Origin: Sandaracinaceae bacterium
GTDB lineage: Bacteria; Myxococcota_A; Polyangia; Polyangiales; JADJQN01
Reading direction: 5' to 3'
Length of the DNA stretch: 64,000 bases
Assembly: GCA_016712745.1 (NCBI GenBank)
Contig: JADJQN010000001.1
Span: forward strand, 682,001-746,000
Below, piece after piece: positions 35,743 to 43,828 of this stretch; within the stretch, counting starts at the first letter, position 1; the number at the start of each line of letters is the position of its first letter. The notes below the pieces were generated by a model that was not told the DNA's origin, did no database searches, and worked only from the letters and a program-made list of their open reading frames with translations. A program made the position numbers and the translations under genes.

Positions 35743-36051
35743 ATGAACGACATTAAGAACAAGGTAAGTGAAACGGCAGAGCAGCTGAAGAGCGTGGCCA
35801 AGGAAACCGCGAGCAAGCTTTCCGACGTAGGCAAGGAAGCCGTCGAGAAGAGCGGCCAAGTGCTTAGCGAGGCCGCTGTCAAGGCTAAGGAAGTCGTCGT
35901 CGATGCAGCGGACAAGTTGAAGTCCGACGCGAGCGATAAAGCTAACGAGAAGACAAGCGGCAAGGTGTCTGCTTCGTCGAAGGAATCGAACAGGGAAACA
36001 AAGTCCTCGAGCAAAGAGACCATCTCTCATCGGCCGGCTCCGACGAAGTAA
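35743..36051 (+). CDS. Small LEA/CsbD-like stress protein, Lys/Ala/Ser-rich
   Basis: ATG 35743 has GGAGCACG upstream, while the ATG at 35731 lacks a ribosome-binding site. The 102-aa protein is almost wholly amphipathic helix with 11-residue-like spacing of Lys/Glu/Ala (VSETAEQLKSVAKETASKL, VLSEAAVKAKEVVVDAADKL) and a Ser/Lys tail. This composition is typical of late-embryogenesis-abundant and CsbD-type bacterial proteins tied to osmotic, desiccation or oxidative stress. It sits between superoxide dismutase and a GlsB-type protein, which supports a stress role (inference). Confidence 0.62.
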   Translation: MNDIKNKVSETAEQLKSVAKETASKLSDVGKEAVEKSGQVLSEAAVKAKEVVVDAADKLKSDASDKANEKTSGKVSASSKESNRETKSSSKETISHRPAPTK

Positions 36052-36091
36052 GCACTCAAGCGTACTCACTGCTCACAAAGGGAAAAAAATC

Positions 36092-36358
36092 ATGTCTATC
36101 GTTGCGTGGATTGTGCTCGGACTAATCGCCGGCTTTATTGCCAGCAAGATCGTTAGCGGTTCGGGCGCGGGAATCGTCATGGACCTCGTGCTCGGCGTGG
36201 TCGGTGCGTTTGTTGGCGGCGGGATCTTCCACTTCATCGGAAGCGCGGGCGTGACCGGCTTCAACCTCTGGAGCATCTTCGTTGCGGTGATCGGCGCCGT
36301 GGTCGTGCTCGCCATCTACCACGCAGTTTCGGGGCGCGGGACAGCTGCAAAAACCTAG
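36092..36358 (+). CDS. GlsB/YeaQ/YmgE-family small membrane stress protein
   Basis: 88-aa protein with three hydrophobic helices: MSIVAWIVLGLIAGFIASKI, a Gly-rich second (GIVMDLVLGVVGAFVGGGIF) and FVAVIGAVVVLAIYHAV. The opening WIVLGLIAGFIAxKI and the following GIVMDLVLGVVGAxVGG are diagnostic for the transglycosylase-associated (Transgly_assoc) family. A purine-rich AAGGGAAAAAAA precedes the ATG. Members are induced by acid or general stress; the biochemical role is not established. Confidence 0.9.
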   Translation: MSIVAWIVLGLIAGFIASKIVSGSGAGIVMDLVLGVVGAFVGGGIFHFIGSAGVTGFNLWSIFVAVIGAVVVLAIYHAVSGRGTAAKT

Positions 36359-36384
36359 CTGACGCCCCCGCGCGAGAGCGGCCA

Positions 36385-37938
36385 TCATCGACGCGCGAGC
36401 GTCCCGAAGCGACCGTCACGCGGCGCGCTGAAGGGTGCGGCTCGCGCGTTTGTGATCGCGACCACGTCTTCGTGCCACAGAGGCAGCGCCGGCAAGTCGC
36501 GCGCCAGTATTTGCTGCGCAGCCGAGTAAATGGCCCGCCGCGCAGGAATATCGGTAGTCGCGCGTCCGCGCTCGAGCAAGTCGTCAAACGAAGGGTTGCG
36601 GTAACGCCAGCGGTTCGCGCCTTCGTGGCCCGCACTTCCTGGAATCCGGTCGGATGCAAAGAACCAGCTAAGTGCGTGCGGCTCGAACACTTCGGGGATT
36701 TGCAAAGTCGACATCTCGAAACGCCCCGCGTTTAGGTCTGCGATGAGAGTTGCGAGCTCGCTCGGTCGTACGTCGACGTCGATGCCAACTTCGGCGAGTT
36801 GCGCGGCGATGGCGCGCGCGATGGATTGGCGAAACCGATCAGAGCTCGTCCGCAGAACGAGCTGTACGCGCATCAACGGTCCTTCGCCGTCCGGGTCGCG
36901 CAGGCCAGCACTATCCAGTAGCGCGCGCGCGCGAGCGAGATTCCGGGTGTAACTGGGCAGAGCCTCTTCGTAAGCCCAGTGCCCCGGCGGCACGAAACCT
37001 CTCGCGCTTTGCGCTCGTCCATGGAACTTAGCTTCGATAATGGCGTTCCTATCGATGGCGTAAGCGATGGCCTGGCGCACCAGCGGATCGCGCACTTTCG
37101 ACGACTCGACATTGAAACCGAGGTACGTCGTCCCAACTCCAACAGCGCTGGTCACGTGAAAGCGCGCGTTGTGCTCGAAAAGCGGAACGAGCAGCGGCGG
37201 AACGGCATTCAAGGCCACGTCGCCGGCACCCGCGAGCAAGCGCAAAGCACGCGTGTTGTCATCGCGCACGACGACAAACCGCAAGTGCGCATGGAGTGGC
37301 GCGCCACCATACCAATGCGGATTAGCCACGAGTGAAATGTTCCCTACTGTGCGGCGTTCCAGAGTGTATGGACCCGAGCTCACCGGACGAGGTCCATTCT
37401 TCAGGGCGATCACTGCGCGTGCATCCTCGGCACGCACGATTGGCAGTTCGAGATCGGTAAGGAACGTCGCGTGTGGTTCGCGCAGATGAAACTCGACCGT
37501 GCGTGAGTTTGGCGCCGTCATGTGAGCGATGCGCGAGTAGTTGCGTGTGAACGGACTCGCGGTCCCCGGATCGAGAACGCTGCGGTACGTGCTGATGACA
37601 TCGGCTGCGTCCAAAGCCGAACCGTCCGAGAAGCGGAGCCCATCCCGCAGCGTCACGCGATAAAGCAGAGGCGATACCACTTCTACCCGCTCCGCTAAGT
37701 CGGGCACGACCTGCAGAGTGTGCGGATCGATTGTGACGAGCGAACCAAAGAGCAGGCGGGAAAGTTTCAGACCATACGCATCGGTGACCCGGCGAGGATC
37801 AAGCTGAAGGACGTCGGTCGGCAGAACAATGACCAGCGCATCATCATGGCGCTCGACTGCGCGTGACCCGCCGCATGCGTTCGCCAAGACAAGAAGCCCA
37901 ATCGCCGTGATAACGTTCGCGGCATGTCTCGACCCCAA
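36385..37938 (-). CDS. ABC transporter substrate-binding lipoprotein, family 5 (peptide type)
   Basis: SBP_bac_5 family (OppA/DppA-like). Start TTG 37938 gives MGSRHAANVITAIGLLVLANACGG, a lipoprotein signal with lipobox LANAC. The longer ORF to 38262 lies antisense to dacB and adds only Arg-rich residues. Family landmarks: LQLDPRRVTDAYGLKLSRLLFGSL, RVTLRDGLRFSDGSALDAADVISTY, VRQAIAYAIDRNAII, and the late FASDRIPGSAGHEGANRWRYRNPSFDDLL. The 517-aa length is normal. The permeases at 45628-48125 could be its partners, although they lie 8 kb away. The 5' end overlaps dacB head to head by 15 bp. Confidence 0.88.
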   Translation of the reverse strand: MGSRHAANVITAIGLLVLANACGGSRAVERHDDALVIVLPTDVLQLDPRRVTDAYGLKLSRLLFGSLVTIDPHTLQVVPDLAERVEVVSPLLYRVTLRDGLRFSDGSALDAADVISTYRSVLDPGTASPFTRNYSRIAHMTAPNSRTVEFHLREPHATFLTDLELPIVRAEDARAVIALKNGPRPVSSGPYTLERRTVGNISLVANPHWYGGAPLHAHLRFVVVRDDNTRALRLLAGAGDVALNAVPPLLVPLFEHNARFHVTSAVGVGTTYLGFNVESSKVRDPLVRQAIAYAIDRNAIIEAKFHGRAQSARGFVPPGHWAYEEALPSYTRNLARARALLDSAGLRDPDGEGPLMRVQLVLRTSSDRFRQSIARAIAAQLAEVGIDVDVRPSELATLIADLNAGRFEMSTLQIPEVFEPHALSWFFASDRIPGSAGHEGANRWRYRNPSFDDLLERGRATTDIPARRAIYSAAQQILARDLPALPLWHEDVVAITNARAAPFSAPRDGRFGTLARR

Positions 37939-39393
37939 TCGATTCTTTTGGCGTGCGTGGCCTTGCTCGGCCTTACGCTCACCCAAACTCGCGCTCAAGA
38001 TGCGCCGAGGCAGACGCCGCGCGCGATTAGTGCGCGCACTCCCTCTGCACTCACGAGCGAAATCAACGCCCTGCTCGCGACTGCCCAGCTCGGCGATCAT
38101 GTCGGCATATCCATCGTCGACGCGCGGACGGGTCGGGCGCTTGTGGGAATCCGTCAAGATGAGGCTCTCAATCCGGCGTCGAATATGAAACTCATCACGT
38201 CCGCTACAGCGCTTGTCGCGCTCGGCAGTGAGTTTCGTATTCTCACTGGGCTGTATGCGCACGTTGATGGAGACTCGGTCACAGGGGGACTCTACCTAAG
38301 AGGCTTCGGCGATCCTACTTTGCGCCTCTCCGATCTGACGGACATGGCGGCCGAGCTCGCGGATCGCGGTGTTACGCGCGTAGATGAGGTCGTCGTCGAC
38401 GGTTCGTACTTCGACAATCAGATCTTGCCGCCTGCGTTTGACGAGCAGCCGAACGAAGTTGCAGCCTTTCGCTCCGCGATAGGCGCGGTCTCCGTCGACG
38501 AAAACGCGTACGAGTTGCGCATCTTGCCCGGGGCAACCGAGGGCGCCCCCGCCATCGTGCGCTTGGCGGCAGCCGGATACTTCCAAGTCACCAACGAGCT
38601 TACTACCACGGCCAGTGGCGAGCCTGCGGTCATCGCCGATCAACGCGCGGCTGGATCACAACTCTCGCTGCGGTTGCGCGGCACCGTGCCGATTGGCATT
38701 CGCGGAGTTAGTTACCATCGTCGCATTGAGCATCCATTGATGTACGCAGCCAACGCGCTCGTCGAAGCACTGCGGCGCGTGGGGATACGCACGGCCAATC
38801 GAGTGCGTGTGGGGCAAACACCGCCCGACGCCGCTCTAATTGTTTCACGCAGGTCAGAGCCGATCGGCGAAATGATCCAGGCGATGGGCAAAGATAGCGA
38901 CAACTTCTACGCCGAGATGTTGCTCAAAGTGGTGGGCGGCGAGCGCCGTGGTCGCCCGGCGAGCACGCGCAACGGCGTGCTCGAAGCACAGGCGATGCTA
39001 GCGAGCGCCGGCGTTCCACGCGGCGCCGTGACGATGGTAAATGGCTCGGGCTTGTTTCACGGCAATGCCGTGGCGGCGAGCCACTTCACGCGCGTGCTTA
39101 GCTTCATGTTCCAGAGCCCAGCGACGCGAGACGAATACCTCGCGCATCTTGCCATCGCGGGTGTGGATGGAACCCTTCACAACCGCCTCACCGATGTGCC
39201 GCGTGGCGTCGTGCGCGCAAAGACCGGCACGCTCAACGACGTCATCGCCCTCTCGGGCTACGTGCTCGGGCCGACGCCCGACAACGTCATTGCCTTCAGC
39301 ATCCTCGCCAACGATGTGAGCGGAAAGCACGGGCCTGCGCGCCAGCTCACCGACGACATCGTTCGGGCCCTGGTCCGCTACGTCACACCCTGA
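37924..39393 (+). CDS. dacB: D-alanyl-D-alanine carboxypeptidase/endopeptidase (PBP4 family)
   Basis: Periplasmic peptidase that trims peptidoglycan stem peptides and crosslinks. Signal peptide MSRPQSILLACVALLGLTLTQTRA. Active-site motifs of class C penicillin-binding proteins are complete: S86-N-M-K89 in NPASNMKLITSATAL, S325-D-N in KDSDNFYAEMLLK, and K433-T-G in VRAKTGTLND. A large insert between the first two motifs is typical of PBP4. The 489-aa length fits. Convergent hairpins follow at 39388-39434. The gene overlaps the start of the substrate-binding protein, so each promoter must lie inside the other's coding region. Confidence 0.94.
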   Translation: MSRPQSILLACVALLGLTLTQTRAQDAPRQTPRAISARTPSALTSEINALLATAQLGDHVGISIVDARTGRALVGIRQDEALNPASNMKLITSATALVALGSEFRILTGLYAHVDGDSVTGGLYLRGFGDPTLRLSDLTDMAAELADRGVTRVDEVVVDGSYFDNQILPPAFDEQPNEVAAFRSAIGAVSVDENAYELRILPGATEGAPAIVRLAAAGYFQVTNELTTTASGEPAVIADQRAAGSQLSLRLRGTVPIGIRGVSYHRRIEHPLMYAANALVEALRRVGIRTANRVRVGQTPPDAALIVSRRSEPIGEMIQAMGKDSDNFYAEMLLKVVGGERRGRPASTRNGVLEAQAMLASAGVPRGAVTMVNGSGLFHGNAVAASHFTRVLSFMFQSPATRDEYLAHLAIAGVDGTLHNRLTDVPRGVVRAKTGTLNDVIALSGYVLGPTPDNVIAFSILANDVSGKHGPARQLTDDIVRALVRYVTP

Positions 39394-39434
39394 CATTCAA
39401 GTCAGGGCGCCGCAGAGTTTAGCGACTCTGCGGC
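39388..39434. terminator. Two tandem hairpins between convergent dacB and sigma factor genes
   Basis: ccctgac/gtcaggg with loop attcaa (39388-39407) overlaps the dacB stop region. gccgcagagt/actctgcggc with loop ttagcg (39409-39434) is a perfect 10-bp stem. No strong T-tract is present on either strand, so a bidirectional terminator is likely but the mechanism is uncertain. Confidence 0.6.
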
Positions 39435-39453
39435 ACACAATGCCAACGCGTTC

Positions 39454-41130
39454 CTACTCTTTGATCTGGCGACGGATCTTGGTCAGCGCCTGCTCTTGAA
39501 GCTGGCGGATGCGCTCGCGGGAAAGGTTATACTTGTCGCCGATTTCCTTGAGCGTGAGCTCGTCCTCATCGTCGAGGCCAAAGCGCCAGCGAAGAATGCG
39601 GGCTTCCATGGGTGAGAGAGTTTCGAGCAGGCGCTTCACTTCGTCGCTCCAGGTCTGGTTGACCAGGCTCTCGTAAGGGTTCGGGATATTCTCTTCCTCG
39701 AGGAAGTCGATGAACTTACGACCATCTTCATCGTTGACCGGGCGGTCGAGGGAGAACGGAGTCTCTGCCCAGTAGCCGCGGATCTTCTCGAGCTTGTCAG
39801 CTGCGATACCGGTTTCTTTGGAAAGCTCGTCAGGCGTCGGCTCGGAACCCGTGCGCGTGGAAATCGCCTGTGTGGCGCGCGCGACGCGATTGTAGGTGTC
39901 GAGCATGTGCACCGGAATACGCACCGCACGGCCCTTGTCGGCCAGGGCGCGGCTGATCGCGTGGCGAATCCACCATGAAGCATAGGTGCTGAACCGATAG
40001 CCGCGGTTGTGATCGAAGCGTTCGACGGCCTTCATAAGGCCGATATTGCCCTCTTGGATAAGGTCGATGAGAGGCAAGCGGCCGCGGTTGTAACGACGCG
40101 CAATACTGACCACAAGGCGAAGGTTTGCCGCAACGAAGCGGTTCTTGGAGCGCTGTTGGGCACGCTGCGCACGCTCTACTCCAAGGAGGTAGCGCTTGAA
40201 CGCGGGCGTAATGCGAATCTCATCGCCGAGGATGTCGCGATCTGAAGCGTCGACACCGGCCAAGCGATGCACCGCCTTGTCGGACTGCGCGACGAAAAGC
40301 CGGTCCGAATCGAGCGCGCGCAGCTGCGTCGCCAGCTCGAGCGCAATCGTGTTCCACTTTTTCTGCGAGCGCGCTCCAAGCTTCGCGAGGTTGCGCGACG
40401 CCTTGGCCATCTTGGTGAGGACCGGAATCTGCGTCGGGGGCTTTGCTTCGAGGCCGGGGAGATAGCGGTCGAGCACGCCCACTACGGCTTCGTACGCGGC
40501 GGGATACGACAAGAGCGCGGTCCAATATCCGATCTCGAGCTTTTCCACTTCCTTCGCGGCTTCGACCTCTTCCACCGGCGTTAGAACACGGTGACAAGCC
40601 ATCTCGCGGAAATAACGCGAAAGCGTGGAATCACCGCCGCCCTGACGCTCCATCTCCTTGAGCGCCTTCTCTGCCTCCTGCTGGGCCTCGGCAAGGTCTT
40701 CTTTGGAGGGCTCCGAAGGGTTGAGCTCGATTGAATCTTCAATACGCGCGGCGGCTGCCTCGCGTGCTTCGTCCTCATCGACCTCCGGCTCGTTCTTCAC
40801 GGCTGCAGATGTTTGCGACTTCCGAAGTGTGGATGCGCTTCCCTTAGCCATGGTTTCGAGTCTCCCGGACGAACGAGGGTGTGACTTACGCGCCTCAACG
40901 GGTGATGTGGGCTTCTGTATTCCCTTGGCCTTCATCGGTCCCGCTCTCTTTACTAGCGTAGGCATCGTTCCTTTCCGGGCTTGCACCCGGTCCTTAGATG
41001 TGGAAACAGGAGCACGCGCCGTGCCAGCTTGCGCGCGACGCGAAACCGTCGGTTCCTGACGCAAAGGAGCGCGAACCGATTTCTTCGCTTTTCCAACGGA
41101 CCGAACTGACTTGGACGAATGCATAGGCAT
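39454..41130 (-). CDS. RNA polymerase sigma-70 factor, RpoD/RpoS-like (group 1/2)
   Basis: Directs RNA polymerase to promoters. Region 1.2 is STLSRYFREMACHRVLTPVEEVE. Region 2 is NLRLVVSIARRYNRGRLPLIDLIQEGNIGLMKAVERFD, then GYRFSTYASWWIRHAISRAL for -10 binding and melting. Region 3 contains ELSKETGIAADKLEKI, and region 4 EARILRWRFGLDDEDELTLKEIGDKYNLSRERIRQLQEQAL for -35 binding. Between regions 1.2 and 2 is an insert of about 130 residues, and the N-terminus is a basic Lys/Ser/Pro-rich tail of about 110 residues without the usual region 1.1 pattern. These differences suggest an alternative primary-like factor rather than the housekeeping RpoD. The start is uncertain (ATG 41130, ATG 41124 or GTG 41193). 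Confidence 0.88.
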   Translation of the reverse strand: MPMHSSKSVRSVGKAKKSVRAPLRQEPTVSRRAQAGTARAPVSTSKDRVQARKGTMPTLVKRAGPMKAKGIQKPTSPVEARKSHPRSSGRLETMAKGSASTLRKSQTSAAVKNEPEVDEDEAREAAAARIEDSIELNPSEPSKEDLAEAQQEAEKALKEMERQGGGDSTLSRYFREMACHRVLTPVEEVEAAKEVEKLEIGYWTALLSYPAAYEAVVGVLDRYLPGLEAKPPTQIPVLTKMAKASRNLAKLGARSQKKWNTIALELATQLRALDSDRLFVAQSDKAVHRLAGVDASDRDILGDEIRITPAFKRYLLGVERAQRAQQRSKNRFVAANLRLVVSIARRYNRGRLPLIDLIQEGNIGLMKAVERFDHNRGYRFSTYASWWIRHAISRALADKGRAVRIPVHMLDTYNRVARATQAISTRTGSEPTPDELSKETGIAADKLEKIRGYWAETPFSLDRPVNDEDGRKFIDFLEEENIPNPYESLVNQTWSDEVKRLLETLSPMEARILRWRFGLDDEDELTLKEIGDKYNLSRERIRQLQEQALTKIRRQIKE

Positions 41131-41392
41131 TTTATGGGGCTCGTTGCGTAAAAAGACAGGGGTACAAGCTTGTCGAAATGCTGCGACCTTCACTCACATT
41201 GTTGCGATGACGACATGAACGTCCGAAACCTTGGGTCCGTGAACCCCGTGCAACAGCTCAAAACGGAAACCGCACTGGCCACCTCGAGTAGCCACCCTCA
41301 AACTTGATGCAAGCGGCTTGCCATCACGAACGCTTATCGAAGCGGCTCTATTCAGATCGTGAACCGCAAGGAAGACACTATCCTGCGACGCG

Positions 41393-43819
41393 ATGCGTTT
41401 CCTCGTAGCCGTTTCAGTCTTTCTCTTCATGTACGGGCGCGTTTCTTCTGTGCACGCGGAAGCGACGCAGATCGGCCAACCCGCGCACCCTTTTGACGTC
41501 ACGCTCGGCGATCGCGACGGACACGCGGAGCTACGCGCGGGGTCTGCGCGTGTGTTGCTTGATCTAGACAGTGAAGGCGCGCATCTCGCACTCGAGAGTT
41601 TCGCGATTGACGGCGGAGCTCGCGTTGTTGTCGCACGCGTCGTCAACGGCGAGGCACGTGCTGCTGCGTTGTTAGTAGAGGTCCGCGGTTCGGTTCGCGC
41701 ACTTTGGAATGGACGCACCGATCTTCGTGGCGATCTCGGCGAGCGCCACGCATCGCGCATCGAAACGCGCGATCGGACGGGCGACGGGGTTTCGGACATC
41801 GTCTTGGGTGAGACTCAGGAAAACATTCGTTTGTGCGGCCAATCGCCGGCACTGCTCTTCGCGCGGGCCCTCGATCCTGTGTCGTTCACGCTGCGACCGG
41901 TCTCCCTCATGCCGTTCGAAGTGCCCGCGAACGCGCCGTCGATCGATGCACAACTCACTTCGCCCGGACCGACTGACGCGCCGCGCGTCCCTACTCTGCG
42001 CGTGTCAGCAGTGTCCAGCGCGGCCGGCCTCGGCGAAAATCCCGCCGCTCTCCAGCCGCCGCTTGCGCTCACAACGCCAGGACGTGCTGTGTGGAGTGAA
42101 GGCCGAGGCGGGATCGGCCGCGGGGAATTCGTAACAGCCGAATGGATCGCGCGCGGACTTTCGGTGCGCGCACTGGCGCTTACTCTCGTATCAGCCACGC
42201 CATCGCGCGGCGCACCAGTGGCGAGGCCCAGCAGCGTCTGGATTGTGGGGAGCGCCGGCGCTGCACTGCATGTGCGCTTGCCAGACGCCCCGGCGGGTGC
42301 GCGCGTTTGGATTGTCCTGCCAGAGGCCGTGCATTGGTCCTGCCTCTCCGTCGTGTTGGACGAGGCCGCTTCCGTCGACGCTGCCCATCAAGCGTCGGCG
42401 CGCGTTTCGCTCGCAGGCCTCGAGGCGTATAGCGAGATCGATTTTGGCGCACGTGTCGAATCGTTCATCGCGGCACTTGATGAACCGGGCACCCCCGGCG
42501 AAAACGCGCTCAACGCGGTTCGCGCGTTTGGCAGCGAAGCGCTCGCGCCGTTGATTGCCGCGTTTGAACAGCTCGGCGACCAGGGAAAGCTGCGCGCCCT
42601 TGAGCTGCTTGCGCCGGGTCTCGAAGAAGACGCCGGCGCACGCGCCGCGGTCGTTCAAGCAGCCTCTTCTCCCACAGAGGCATTGCTGCGCGCCGCAACG
42701 GCATCGCTGTTGAGGGCCGGCCCCGCCTCACGCCGCGAACTTGCGGCGCTCGTCTCGGGCGACGGCCAGGTCGCGGATCGGGTTGCAGCGGCTCTAGCGC
42801 CGACCGCAGACGCTGAGACGATGAGTGCATATCTGGCCGCACTTGTTGCGGATGGCGGAAGCGAACGCCCTGCCCTTCGCCTCGCCATTCTGGTGGCGGC
42901 CTCGCGAAGCACGACCGCGCGCGCGACCCTGACGACATGGGCCCAATCCTCACCGCCTGTGGCAGCGGCCGCAGCGCTGGCAGCTAGCGCGCGCGCCGGC
43001 GACGGGGCGGTGCTGGACATTGCGCACACGCTCGTCGATGGTTCGTATGCGCGGGCGGAGACGTTCCCCGATCGCTATCGCATCGCGCTTGCCGCCACTG
43101 TCGCCGGGCGCGACGCAGAACTAAGTCCGTGGTTAGCGCGGCAAGCGGCGCACGCGGAGGAATGGATGCAGCGAAACGTCGCGCTGCTCGCGCTGAGCGC
43201 GCGTCGCGCAGCGGATCTTCCAACGGCAGCACTCGCGAGCATCTCCGACCCGTATCCGCGCGTGCGTGTGACGGCTGTCGGCGTGTTGCCGGTGACCGAT
43301 CAGAGCGAAGCACTGTTTACTGCCCGTGCGACGCGCGATAGCTGGCCGATGGTGCGCAGTGCCGCGCTGGCGGCACTCGCCGAGGCTCATCGAGGACGGG
43401 ACGCGGCATTGCACGCTCTGCACGACAGCCAACCGTCCGTGCGCGCTGCGGCGATTCGTGCACTCACAGAGTTAGGCGCCCGCGACGCGTGGCCATCCAT
43501 TTCTGCGATGCTCCTCAGTGACGAGGAGTGGCCGGAGGTTTTCGAGGCCGGTCTTTTATTCGCGCGCACGCTGTGCATTCAGAACGCCGCAGATCCTATC
43601 GTCGCGGTGCTGCAACGAGGGCTACGTCCGAATGCGTGGGCTCCCGATGAAGAAGTCACCGGGCTTGCGCTAAACGTCGCGGCAACGCTGGGCGGCGAGG
43701 CTGCGCGCGATGCATTCGCTATCGCTTCACGGCAGACGTCGCCCGCGTCGTTGCGCGGCGAGGCCACGCGCTTGCAAGCCCATCCTCCGAACGTATGCAC
43801 TCCCTCTGCTGCAAATTAG
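41393..43819 (+). CDS. Secreted HEAT-repeat protein, 808 aa
   Basis: Signal peptide MRFLVAVSVFLFMYGRVSSVHA. Residues 25-330 are a beta-rich region with no recognised fold (GVSDIVLGETQENIRLCGQSPALLF and similar). Residues about 350-790 are HEAT-like helical repeats rich in Ala/Leu/Arg (EALAPLIAAFEQLGDQGKLRALELLAPG, DPYPRVRVTAVGVLPVTD, DSQPSVRAAAIRALTELGARDAWP). HEAT arrays bind proteins. No catalytic motif is visible. It is divergent from the sigma factor gene and convergent with the beta-helix lipoprotein. The divergent gap 41131-41392 should hold both promoters; I could not assign boxes. Confidence 0.75.
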   Translation: MRFLVAVSVFLFMYGRVSSVHAEATQIGQPAHPFDVTLGDRDGHAELRAGSARVLLDLDSEGAHLALESFAIDGGARVVVARVVNGEARAAALLVEVRGSVRALWNGRTDLRGDLGERHASRIETRDRTGDGVSDIVLGETQENIRLCGQSPALLFARALDPVSFTLRPVSLMPFEVPANAPSIDAQLTSPGPTDAPRVPTLRVSAVSSAAGLGENPAALQPPLALTTPGRAVWSEGRGGIGRGEFVTAEWIARGLSVRALALTLVSATPSRGAPVARPSSVWIVGSAGAALHVRLPDAPAGARVWIVLPEAVHWSCLSVVLDEAASVDAAHQASARVSLAGLEAYSEIDFGARVESFIAALDEPGTPGENALNAVRAFGSEALAPLIAAFEQLGDQGKLRALELLAPGLEEDAGARAAVVQAASSPTEALLRAATASLLRAGPASRRELAALVSGDGQVADRVAAALAPTADAETMSAYLAALVADGGSERPALRLAILVAASRSTTARATLTTWAQSSPPVAAAAALAASARAGDGAVLDIAHTLVDGSYARAETFPDRYRIALAATVAGRDAELSPWLARQAAHAEEWMQRNVALLALSARRAADLPTAALASISDPYPRVRVTAVGVLPVTDQSEALFTARATRDSWPMVRSAALAALAEAHRGRDAALHALHDSQPSVRAAAIRALTELGARDAWPSISAMLLSDEEWPEVFEAGLLFARTLCIQNAADPIVAVLQRGLRPNAWAPDEEVTGLALNVAATLGGEAARDAFAIASRQTSPASLRGEATRLQAHPPNVCTPSAAN

Positions 43820-43828
43820 CGCGGCGAC

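Noticed and set aside
41194..41799. Minus-strand frame before the sigma factor, with a natural-looking C-terminal 65 residues
   Set aside because: The only usable starts lie inside the signal peptide of the opposite HEAT-repeat gene, and no ribosome-binding site was found. The Arg/Ser-rich first half is clearly a shadow.
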